NCBI GenBank assembly: GCA_043788645.1
Contig: JAYVTS010000438.1
Span: forward strand, 1-5,300
Origin: CANIZL01 sp043788645
GTDB lineage: Bacteria; Verrucomicrobiota; Verrucomicrobiia; Limisphaerales; UBA9464
Length of the DNA stretch: 5,300 nt
Direction: 5' to 3'
A model generated the notes under the pieces. The model did no database searches and was not told the DNA's origin. It was given only the letters and a program-made list of their open reading frames with translations. The position numbers were made by a program, and so were the translations under genes. Of this stretch, positions 1-4,832 are shown piece after piece. How positions within the stretch are numbered: position 1 is the first letter of the stretch; every line of letters begins with the position of its first letter.

Positions 1-1381
1 GACTGTCCAGGAGAAAACTCCCGCGCACGACTACCTTGTCGCCTTCGTTCAATCCGTTGAGGACCGGATACGAGTCGTCGGTGCGAGGGCCGGTCACGAT
101 TTCGACCGGAACAAATTGGCCGGGCGTCTTTTCAACGTACACGAGCTTACGCACGCCGCTGTCGAGCACGGCGGTCACCGGCACCACTAGGACAAGCTGT
201 TCTGCTTCCGGTGTCGCGCTCGCGGGTGTGCCGGGAATCTGGACGAGCGTCATTTTGCAGACGGGGCATTGCCCAGCTTGCGGCAGCACGACAAGTGGGT
301 GCATGGGACAACTCCACTGGCCTTCCACTCCGCTAGGCGCCGGCTTGCCATTTGCCAGCAGCTCGGCGCGAATCACCGCGCTGACATACATGCCCGGCTT
401 CAGCTTGCGCTCCGTGTTGTTGAGGTTGAGCAGCACTTTCACCGTGCGCGTCTCCTCATTCAGCACCGGACTGATAAACCAGACGCGGCCCGAAAAGGTC
501 TCGCCAGGAAATGCCTCCGACTTAGTTTCGACCATCTGGCCATATTGCACCCACGGAAACTCGTATTCGTAAATGTCGAGATAGACCCAGACTGAATCGA
601 GATTGGCGAGGCGATAAAGCGTCTCGCCCGGCTTCACCATCGCCTTCTGCACCACCAGCTTCTCCGTGACCGTGCCCCGAATGGGCGAGAAGAGTGTGAT
701 GCGGTCACTGACTTTCTTGTCGCGCACCAGGTCGTCCACCTGCTCTTGCGTGAGGCCCCAGAGAAGCAATTTGCGCTTGGCCGATTCGACGAGGGCCGAG
801 CCGCGTTGGCTTTCCAAGGCAATGAGCAACTCCTGTTGCGCCACGAGCAGGTCGGGGCTGTAAATCTCCACCAGATGGTCGCCTGGCTTTACCTCGATGC
901 CGGTATAATCCACGAACAGACGTTCCACGTAGCCCTCGACTCGGGTGGTGATGTTGGCGAGTGCCGTCTCGTTGGGTTGCACCTTGCCGACGACACGAAT
1001 TTCTCTGCTCATTTTGCGGCGTTGGACGGGAATGGTCTCGACGCTCGCCATCGCCCGGGCGTGGTCGGAGAGTTCCAGCATCGAACCTTCTGCCTCGAAA
1101 ACGGGCACCATGTCCATCCCCATGCTGTCCTTGCGCGGCGTCGAGCTGACTTCGCCAGGCATCATCGTGGACCGGTAGGCCTTGATTCTAGGTGAAGCCG
1201 GCTTGCCATCCATCGTGTCGTCGGTGGTCCCCGTCGTCGTGCCTGCGCCGGGAGTGGCGGCTTCGGTTGGATGGTCCGGTGCGGAGTTTCGGAGGAAGAG
1301 AAATGCGCCGAGGCCAGCGACGATCACCAGCGCCAGCGCGATGAGGACAGTTCGTTTTGTGAAAACACGCTTTAGGTTCAT
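1..1381 (-). CDS. cusB: CusB-like RND efflux periplasmic adaptor, partial (3' end outside window)
   Basis: My translation from ATG at 1381 stays open for 460 codons to the window edge. Residues 1-30 form a basic N-terminus and a hydrophobic segment (signal or membrane anchor). Residues 68-94 match the Met-rich metal-binding module of CusB proteins (YRSTMMPGEV...SMGMDMVPV). Residues ~125-185 and ~225-265 form the barrel-sandwich (lipoyl-like) halves, with VEGYVERLFVDYTGIEVKPGD and the return strand SPIRGTVTEKLV. Residues ~190-222 are the short helical hairpin, and ~263-340 the beta-barrel. A second module, CPMHP...CPVCKM, lies at 356-382, followed by the start of the membrane-proximal domain. 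Members of this family join an inner-membrane RND pump to a TolC channel in the periplasm and deliver metal to the pump. The start overlaps the tolC-like stop as ATGA and has a good ribosome site, so the two are co-translated. Copper or silver is the likeliest substrate by module type; a broader metal range is possible. Confidence 0.94.
   Translation of the reverse strand, partial: MNLKRVFTKRTVLIALALVIVAGLGAFLFLRNSAPDHPTEAATPGAGTTTGTTDDTMDGKPASPRIKAYRSTMMPGEVSSTPRKDSMGMDMVPVFEAEGSMLELSDHARAMASVETIPVQRRKMSREIRVVGKVQPNETALANITTRVEGYVERLFVDYTGIEVKPGDHLVEIYSPDLLVAQQELLIALESQRGSALVESAKRKLLLWGLTQEQVDDLVRDKKVSDRITLFSPIRGTVTEKLVVQKAMVKPGETLYRLANLDSVWVYLDIYEYEFPWVQYGQMVETKSEAFPGETFSGRVWFISPVLNEETRTVKVLLNLNNTERKLKPGMYVSAVIRAELLANGKPAPSGVEGQWSCPMHPLVVLPQAGQCPVCKMTLVQIPGTPASATPEAEQLVLVVPVTAVLDSGVRKLVYVEKTPGQFVPVEIVTGPRTDDSYPVLNGLNEGDKVVVRGSFLLDS
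236..316 (-). other. Second, inserted Cys/His-Met heavy-metal-binding module of the adaptor
   Basis: This covers residues 356-382 of the adaptor. WSCPMHPLVV...GQCPVCKMTLV matches the short heavy-metal-binding domain (Y-x-C-P-M-H-P ... C-P-x-C-x-M) found at the N-termini of copper P-type ATPases and many RND adaptors. Possible ligands are Cys358, Met360, His361, Cys372, Cys375 and Met377. It lies between the beta-barrel and the membrane-proximal domain, flanked by flexible Pro/Gly/Ala/Ser-rich linkers (about 343-355 and 382-393), which suggests a movable inserted domain. This is a second copy, in addition to the module at residues 68-94. Confidence 0.88.
1100..1180 (-). other. N-terminal Met-based heavy-metal-binding module of the adaptor
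   Basis: This covers residues 68-94 of the adaptor. The pattern Y-R-x-x-M-M-P-G ... M-G-M-D-M-V-P-V-F corresponds to the segment that in CusB proteins reads roughly Y-x-x-P-M-x-P ... x-M-D-L-V-P-V-Y. It has five methionines (73, 74, 87, 89, 91) and no Cys or His, as expected for a Cu(I)/Ag(I) thioether site. The usual Pro before the first Met is replaced by Thr. Assignment is by motif; metal binding is inferred. Confidence 0.8.
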
Positions 1382-2760
1382 GGCTTACTTTCCTTTCTGG
1401 GAAGGGCGTCTGGTCGCAACAACGGCGTGCCGGCAGGCGGCGTGCCGAGGATGAGCAGCGAAAGTTCTGCCAGCGCTAATTCGCGTTGAACGCGGGCCTC
1501 GATTTCCAACAATTGAAACACCAACAAGGTCCGCTCAGCATCCAGTAGGTTAAGGAAATCGATCTTGCCGAAGGCGTAACCCGCCTGCGCGACTTCCAAT
1601 GATTGCCGGGCTCTGGGCAGCAACCGCTCCTGCAACAGCACCAAATTCCGGGCGCTCTCGCGGAACATGAAGGACTTCTCCGCGAACTCCACAGCCAGGG
1701 TAATCTGCTCGGCCGACAAACGGGATTGCGCCGTACGTTTGCCTGCCTCGGCTCCTGAAATCTGGGCCGCAATTTTGTCGCGCCAAATCGGGAGAGTGAG
1801 GCTGAAGGACGGGCGCACCATGATCGGGTAGGCTTTAACATCCGCTTCAATCCCGGCGCTGAAATCCGGCACTTTTGCTTTGCTGGAAAGACGGATGGAG
1901 GCGTCGGCCATTCGGACTTCCGCCTCCATGGCCTTTAGCCGCGGATTGCGGGCGAGTGCCGTCTTGAACAACTCGTCCCCGGTAAGGTCGAGCGTCGTGG
2001 ATTCGAATTTTTGCGGTACGGGCGGGGTCGCGTCCTCCGCCTTCAGTCCCAAGGCGGCCTTGAACTGTGCGAGCAACGGGTTACGCGAATCCTCTAGGTT
2101 TTCGATTTCGGTGGTGAGCCGCTCCTGTTCGATCTGCGCCCGCAGCACATCCTGCAAGGTGACCTTGCCCACTTCATTTTGCGTGTGCGCAAGTTTTTCG
2201 ATGTCCGCGACGAGCCGTAGCGTCTCCCCGTTCACGCCAACCTTTGCGTTGAGGAAGTGGAGTTCGTAGTAAGCCTTCTTCAGCGCGAACGCCGCTTTCA
2301 GAACCGCAGACTCGAACCCGAAGTACTTCGCCTCACTCTCCGCCGTGGCTACGTTCGCCGCCGCCCGGAGTTTGCCTGGACCAGGAAAATCCATCATTAA
2401 ACCCGGCATGAGCGACATCACGATGTTCGAAATGTCGCCCGAGAAAGTCAGGCGCGGATCGGGCAATGACCGAGCCACCGTGATACGTTCGACGGACGAT
2501 GCCCAATCGTAATACGCGGCTTCGACCTGGGGCTGGTTGAGCACGGCGAACTGAAGGAAGTTGCTTAAGCTAGCGTCGTTGTTGAGCGTGGGCAAAATCG
2601 GACGTTCGTTCTGTGGGCGGAACAAGGTGCCAACCCTCCGCAAATCGTGCCGCGCTCCACGTTCTCCCGGGGTCGAGATTCCCTTGCAACTAGCCACCAA
2701 AGCGATGCCTAGGAGCAGCCCAATGCCGCGCCGAAGGAAGAGTGATTGCATCAGACTCAT
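1378..2760 (-). CDS. TolC-family outer-membrane efflux lipoprotein (CusC-like by context)
   Basis: This 460-residue protein has the usual length of TolC/OEP channel subunits, which trimerise to form the outer-membrane exit duct of RND pumps. Residues 1-25 form a lipoprotein signal peptide: RR near the N-terminus, a hydrophobic core, then the lipobox V-A-S-C with Cys25 as the lipidation site. Two OEP repeats follow, about 65-240 and 262-440. Each ends in the recurring helix motif (GKVTLQDVLRAQIEQERL at 198-215; GKIDFLNLLDAERTLL at 398-413), and each carries a strand-turn segment (MMDFPGPGKLR at 122-132; LTLPIWRDKI at 321-330). The N-terminal linker is rich in charged residues. It is the first gene of a two-gene unit with the adaptor (4-bp overlap), in CusC-then-CusB order. 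No strong Shine-Dalgarno precedes ATG 2760; the ATG at 2751 is an equally possible start and keeps the signal peptide. TolC family is near certain; metal specificity comes only from the neighbour. Confidence 0.95.
   Translation of the reverse strand: MSLMQSLFLRRGIGLLLGIALVASCKGISTPGERGARHDLRRVGTLFRPQNERPILPTLNNDASLSNFLQFAVLNQPQVEAAYYDWASSVERITVARSLPDPRLTFSGDISNIVMSLMPGLMMDFPGPGKLRAAANVATAESEAKYFGFESAVLKAAFALKKAYYELHFLNAKVGVNGETLRLVADIEKLAHTQNEVGKVTLQDVLRAQIEQERLTTEIENLEDSRNPLLAQFKAALGLKAEDATPPVPQKFESTTLDLTGDELFKTALARNPRLKAMEAEVRMADASIRLSSKAKVPDFSAGIEADVKAYPIMVRPSFSLTLPIWRDKIAAQISGAEAGKRTAQSRLSAEQITLAVEFAEKSFMFRESARNLVLLQERLLPRARQSLEVAQAGYAFGKIDFLNLLDAERTLLVFQLLEIEARVQRELALAELSLLILGTPPAGTPLLRPDALPRKESKP
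1382..1397 (-). promoter_or_regulatory. Ribosome binding site of the adaptor gene
   Basis: On the minus strand AAGGAAAG ends a few bases before the ATG at 1381 (core AGGAAA at 1389-1394, 7-nt spacer). The site lies inside the last codons of the tolC-like gene, whose TGA (1380-1378) overlaps this ATG. This fixes the adaptor start and implies translational coupling. Confidence 0.8.
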
Positions 2761-2903
2761 ATCAGGCCCACGACGTGTTTATTGAGAGGCTTCGCGGCTC
2801 GTTTCGGCGATCAGATCGGAGCCTAAACCTTGACCTACGCATTTAGTGGTTTTTCGATGGCTCAAGGGTGGTTGATCATGAAAAGCGTCTGAGGGTGTTG
2901 CCC

Positions 2904-2945
2904 CCGGCCCGCCACAGGAAACTAACTGTCGCCAAGGCGGGCCGG
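2904..2945. repeat. GC-rich perfect inverted repeat, 10-bp stem
   Basis: CCGGCCCGCC (2904-2913) pairs perfectly with GGCGGGCCGG (2936-2945) around a 22-nt loop. Inside the loop ACAG (2914-2917) can pair with CTGT (2926-2929), so the stem can extend with a bulge of six bases on one side. There is no T-run on either side, so it is not a textbook intrinsic terminator. It lies about 145 bp upstream of the tolC-like start and 15 bp past a TAG that ends a doubtful short frame. It could be a mobile palindromic repeat, a processing or attenuation hairpin, or a terminator lacking a U-tract. Confidence 0.85.
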
Positions 2946-2960
2946 AATTTGCGCGTGGAC

Positions 2961-3074
2961 CTATCCGCAACAGCCGCCAGACTTCTTCTCGGGTTTTGCT
3001 CCTACGGGAGCCAATTAGGTTAATTCTCCAGAGCTGAGGCTGATTCTACTGAGCTTATTGTATTTTGTTTTCAT
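2961..3074 (-). pseudogene. Doubtful tiny ORF with internal stop, ending KKSGGCCG
   Basis: ATG at 3074 opens 19 codons (MKTKYNKLSRISLSSGELT) to a TAA at 3017-3015. The same frame then continues LAPVGAKPEKKSGGCCG to a TAG at 2963-2961. If the TAA is a mutation, the ancestor was a 37-codon basic peptide with a C-terminal Gly-Gly-Cys-Cys-Gly. The ATG overlaps the TGA of the preceding doubtful frame by 4 bp, and a GC-rich hairpin begins 15 bp after the TAG. No good Shine-Dalgarno is present. The frame is too short for composition to prove coding, so this is only a candidate. Confidence 0.15.
2998..3011. repeat. Short hairpin with UACG tetraloop
   Basis: GCTCC (2998-3002) and GGAGC (3007-3011) flank TACG. 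Read as plus-strand RNA this is C(UACG)G, a member of the very stable UNCG tetraloop class. Read on the minus strand, the direction of all neighbouring genes, the loop is CGTA and less special. No T-run follows on either strand. The pairing is plainly visible; a function is not established. Confidence 0.5.
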
Positions 3075-3250
3075 AACGTTGTCTTTCGTATTGTTTGTAT
3101 CGCTTTTTTCAATTGTTGCGAACTTCGCGTTGGTATTGGCAAATCCATTTGTCGCATGACTGCAATAACAGCATTCGCCGTTCCAAACTGCTTAGGAGAG
3201 AGTTCTATCGCCGCCGCGCATTCATCCGTTGTCGATCCCCGAAGAATCAA
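3071..3250 (-). CDS. Doubtful short ORF, possible remnant of a small gene
   Basis: The frame is open from 3337 to the TGA at 3073-3071 (88 codons) but has no ATG until 3157; TTG at 3250 would give 59 residues. Part of it looks protein-like rather than random: DECAAAIELSPKQFG, then AVIAVMRQMDLPIP and a basic tail QLKKAIQTIRKTTL. Just upstream another frame (TTG 3329 to TGA 3222) has AGGAG five bases before its TTG and reads LAWAKTHLSRALFVEATEQ. One frameshift near 3225 would join the two into about 85 residues. The TGA overlaps an ATG (3074) as ATGA. I do not recognise a family. It may be a decayed gene, a real gene with an unusual start, or chance. Confidence 0.2.
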   Translation of the reverse strand: MILRGSTTDECAAAIELSPKQFGTANAVIAVMRQMDLPIPTRSSQQLKKAIQTIRKTTL

Positions 3251-3359
3251 AGGCGTCTTTCTTTGGGTTTGATTGCTCCGTTGCTTCGACGAACAACGCC
3301 CTTGAAAGGTGCGTTTTCGCCCACGCCAATTGGTCTCCTATCTGATAATTGTTAAGTGG

Positions 3360-3382
3360 ACCCTGGGGAGGTCACCCTGGGG
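3360..3382. repeat. 9-bp tandem-like direct repeat ACCCTGGGG
   Basis: ACCCTGGGG occurs at 3360-3368 and again at 3374-3382, 14 bp apart start to start, just beyond the stop codon of the secreted C-x2-C protein. GGTCACC between them is itself a 7-bp palindrome. No strong hairpin or T-run is formed, so I do not call it a terminator. Confidence 0.5.
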
Positions 3383-3387
3383 CGAGA

Positions 3388-3864
3388 CTATTTGTCTTTC
3401 TCCATCCCTTTGGTCGCGCCGCTACCTGGTTTCGTCGCGCAGCAAAAGGCGGAATCGTCACCGCAAACTTTGCAACTGTGCTTCAGTTCGACGATGTCGC
3501 CTTTGGCATGCCCAACGACCGTCAGTGTTGAATTGCAGCCGTTGCAACCGTGAGTGCCGATGATTTCGGTCGCTTGTCCGTGCTCGTTCAAGAGCTGGCC
3601 ACCTTTTACCCCCTGTTTCACGCGACTGATCCATACGGTTTTGCATTTGGCGCACACCATGGCCAGGCTGTCGTGGGTTTTGAGGGCATCGACGTCTTGC
3701 TTTGTCTCAATTCCATTGAGCATCAGCAGATGCTCGCCGCCCTTCATCGGTTTCATGGGCTTGGCTTCATCGGCGGCGCTAGTGGTTGTCGGCAACCAAA
3801 ACGCGAATGCCATCGCGATTGCAGTGCCTAAACTCAGGATGTTTTTGTTTTTCGTGGTCTTCAT
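3388..3864 (-). CDS. Secreted Cys-rich, zinc-ribbon-like protein of unknown function
   Basis: From ATG 3864 the product has 158 residues. Residues 1-31 are a classical signal peptide: KTTKNKN, a hydrophobic core LSLGTAIAMAFAFWLP, then TTTSA-A before DEAKP. The mature part starts with a Met/Lys-rich stretch (KPMKPMKGGEH). It then carries C71-x2-C74 (MVCAKCKTVW), H105-x-C107-x2-C110, H129-x-C131-x2-C134 (KHSCKVCGDD) and a C141-C142 pair. Three C-x2-C knuckles, two preceded by H-x, suggest one or two structural zinc sites or a metal-scavenging surface in the periplasm. It lies on the same strand upstream of the tolC/adaptor pair, so a metal-related role is inferred from context. An in-frame ATG at 3948 has a Shine-Dalgarno-like AGGTGG 4 nt upstream, but would place 28 extra residues before the signal peptide. 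I prefer 3864, which lacks a clear ribosome site. The reading frame is well supported; the function is not. Confidence 0.85.
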   Translation of the reverse strand: MKTTKNKNILSLGTAIAMAFAFWLPTTTSAADEAKPMKPMKGGEHLLMLNGIETKQDVDALKTHDSLAMVCAKCKTVWISRVKQGVKGGQLLNEHGQATEIIGTHGCNGCNSTLTVVGHAKGDIVELKHSCKVCGDDSAFCCATKPGSGATKGMEKDK

Positions 3865-4114
3865 ATAATTACTTATTGTTTTGTTTTTTTGTCTTTTTTC
3901 TATCCGATTTAACCAGACGGAAAGTGTGCTTGATAAAATTCTTCTCATCTATCCACCTATTTTACATACACCGGACTCAACGGTTTCCCCTCGGATTATT
4001 CTTCAATTGCAGGTTGATCATGCATTCCGCGGTTAGGCACGCGACCGGCCGATCAGAAATCGTGCGATCCGGGAAACGGGAGATGGCTGACGCGCAATGC
4101 GTGCGCGGGCGACC
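3865..4114. other. Intergenic gap, AT-rich next to the start at 3864
   Basis: This 250-bp gap separates the two secreted-protein genes. Bases 3865-3910 are A-rich on the coding strand (long A runs), which is typical of an unstructured 5' leader, and contrast with the GC-rich 4020-4114 part. The segment 3865-3948 would be coding if the upstream ATG 3948 were used. A small hairpin lies at 4091-4107. I see no convincing promoter hexamers. Confidence 0.5.
4091..4107. repeat. Small inverted repeat after the gene ending at 4115
   Basis: CGCGCA (4091-4096) pairs with TGCGCG (4102-4107) over a 5-nt loop, 7 bp past the stop codon of the upstream gene. The place suits a terminator or 3'-end stabiliser, but no T-run follows on the minus strand. 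Terminator function is only possible. Confidence 0.4.
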
Positions 4115-4567
4115 TCAACCGACGTCACTAGGAGGTGCGAGGGTGCGTAGACCGCGCCCGAGGATGAAGTCTGGGAAACTACTTCGCGTGGGCTCGTTGC
4201 GGCGAGCGACGAAGCGGACGGTGAACCCTGGCTCGGCCCACCGGGGTGTCAGCCGGAGAATTGGGGGGGAATCTGTCACCTTGAACGCAGCCAATGGAGC
4301 AAGCTTGCCCATGAGGTATTCCTTGAGACAAGCACTGCTTCCCTTTTGAGAGGAATTGAGGGGCACCTGGTGAGAGGAAGAATCCGTGAGCGATTGGGTC
4401 GAAGGCGAGGGATCCCGGTGACAACAGGATCGCGAAGAGCTTTTGCCGGATGCCAGAAGCCCCGCGCAGTGCATCGTGCAAACCGTCGTAGCCACCAGCC
4501 AAAGGGACAGAATCACTCCCGCGATAGCGCGGAAGCCGGGCTGCAATCTTTGACGCAAAGTCCACAT
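4115..4567 (-). CDS. Small exported Cys/His protein of unknown function
   Basis: This 150-residue protein has basic residues at the N-terminus (R5, R7, R13) and a hydrophobic stretch AIAGVILSLWLVATTVC at about 14-30. This is a signal peptide or single membrane anchor, and Cys30 falls at its end. Directly after come CTMHC (30-34) and, after a Ser-rich linker, CCHRD (49-53). A further Cys80 opens a conserved-looking helix CLKEYLMGKLAPLAAF. The tail is Pro/Arg-rich and ends RTLAPPSDVG. Cys, His and Met right after the membrane segment resemble small metal-binding or accessory proteins found beside heavy-metal efflux operons, which is how I recall similar hypothetical proteins. I cannot name a family. 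A second long minus-strand frame covers 4179-4565 but lacks a signal peptide and is a shadow. ATG 4567 has no clear Shine-Dalgarno. The coding call is moderate to good; the role is inferred from neighbours. Confidence 0.68.
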   Translation of the reverse strand: MWTLRQRLQPGFRAIAGVILSLWLVATTVCTMHCAGLLASGKSSSRSCCHRDPSPSTQSLTDSSSHQVPLNSSQKGSSACLKEYLMGKLAPLAAFKVTDSPPILRLTPRWAEPGFTVRFVARRNEPTRSSFPDFILGRGLRTLAPPSDVG

Positions 4568-4598
4568 AAGCTAATTTTCGGGAGTCAATCTACTTTTC

Positions 4599-4665
4599 CC
4601 CACGTCGGGCGTCTCACCCTCCTTTGCCAATAGTATGACATTTTTTGGAGAGCTGCCCACGTCGG
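4599..4665. promoter_or_regulatory. 10-bp direct repeat upstream of the small exported protein gene
   Basis: CCCACGTCGG occurs at 4599-4608 and 4656-4665, 57 bp apart, in the region 30-100 bp upstream of ATG 4567. Both copies are followed by a similar GTC-containing sequence (GCGTCTCA and TGTCAAAA). Paired direct repeats at this distance could be binding sites of a regulator, but no recognised operator matches and no promoter core can be assigned with confidence. Confidence 0.3.
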
Positions 4666-4680
4666 TGTCAAAATACACCG
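4663..4680. repeat. Perfect 6-bp inverted repeat CGGTGT/ACACCG
   Basis: CGGTGT (4663-4668) and ACACCG (4675-4680) flank CAAAAT. On the minus strand the sequence contains TTGACA, a -35-like hexamer, within the repeat. No matching -10 hexamer at 16-18 bp is present, so a promoter is not called. It could be an operator half-site pair. Confidence 0.35.
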
Positions 4681-4691
4681 TGTTGTTGAAT

Positions 4692-4702
4692 GCTGTCACA
4701 GC
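4692..4702. repeat. Palindrome GCTGTCACAGC
   Basis: This is a 5-bp perfect inverted repeat around one base, lying in the same non-coding block as the two neighbouring inverted repeats. The length and odd symmetry would suit a small dimeric regulator site, but it could be chance. Confidence 0.25.
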
Positions 4703-4714
4703 TGCCAACAATGT

Positions 4715-4749
4715 GGGTTAGCCCCATCCTTGGGTATGGGGTGAAACCC
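4715..4749. repeat. REP-like nested hairpin near the transposase remnant
   Basis: The outer arms GGGTT (4715-4719) and AACCC (4745-4749) enclose inner arms CCCCAT (4722-4727) and ATGGGG (4736-4741), with an eight-base centre. This imperfect 35-bp palindrome with small internal mismatches has the size and shape of REP elements. It lies 84 bp beyond the stop of a REP-associated transposase remnant. REP-associated tyrosine transposases are known to act on such hairpins, so the link is plausible, but only one copy is visible here. Confidence 0.5.
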
Positions 4750-4832
4750 GATTATGAATTACGCACCCTGTTCGCCTAACCTACAGCCACTGGATTGTTT
4801 GCTGACGTGAGAATGAAATCGATTTTTTATTT

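Larger units (their letters stand above)
2761..3387. other. Long intergenic gap with hairpins and doubtful short ORFs
   Basis: This 627-bp stretch separates the secreted C-x2-C protein from the tolC-like gene. It holds a GC-rich hairpin (2904-2945), a UACG-loop hairpin (2998-3011), an AT-rich patch around 3050-3120, a chain of short minus-strand frames (3222-3329, 3071-3250, 3015-3074) and a 9-bp direct repeat (3360-3368, 3374-3382). The tolC promoter should be within about 150 bp upstream of 2760, but I see no convincing -35/-10 pair there. Confidence 0.6.

Noticed and set aside
36..572. 178-codon plus-strand open frame
   Set aside because: It lies wholly antisense to the adaptor gene, which has continuous domain matches on the minus strand; its translation is Ser/Thr/Gly-rich with no domain.
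746..1195. 149-codon plus-strand open frame
   Set aside because: It is antisense to the adaptor core and explained by the high GC content of that gene; no recognisable protein features.
1880..2269. 129-codon plus-strand open frame
   Set aside because: It is antisense to the tolC-like gene, Ser/Cys/Arg-rich, with no family resemblance.
2823..2846. CTAAA/TTTAG inverted repeat around CCTTGACC as a MerR/CueR-type operator
   Set aside because: The arms are only 5 bp with a 14-bp spacer, and the characteristic ACCTTCC...GGAAGGT dyad of copper MerR regulators is absent.
2779..2970. 63-codon minus-strand open frame before tolC
   Set aside because: It spans the GC-rich hairpin, is rich in Pro/Gly/Ser/Arg with no ordered domain, and ends 18 bp before tolC without a convincing start site.
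3095..3355. 86-codon plus-strand open frame in the long gap
   Set aside because: Its composition (many Arg, Cys, Trp) looks non-coding, there is no ribosome site, and the minus strand over the same bases gives more protein-like text.
3786..4349. 187-codon plus-strand open frame
   Set aside because: It runs antisense across two secreted-protein genes and their gap; the sharp change from Phe/Leu-rich to Arg-rich composition follows the base composition of the underlying DNA.
4179..4565. 128-codon minus-strand frame overlapping the small exported protein
   Set aside because: It lacks a signal peptide or motif, while the frame ending at 4115 has a coherent hydrophobic N-terminus followed by CTMHC and CCH.
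4583..4588. TTGACT as a -35 box for the gene starting at 4567
   Set aside because: It is only 15 bp upstream of the ATG, so a -10 box would fall at or inside the start codon, and no TATAAT-like sequence is present at the proper distance.
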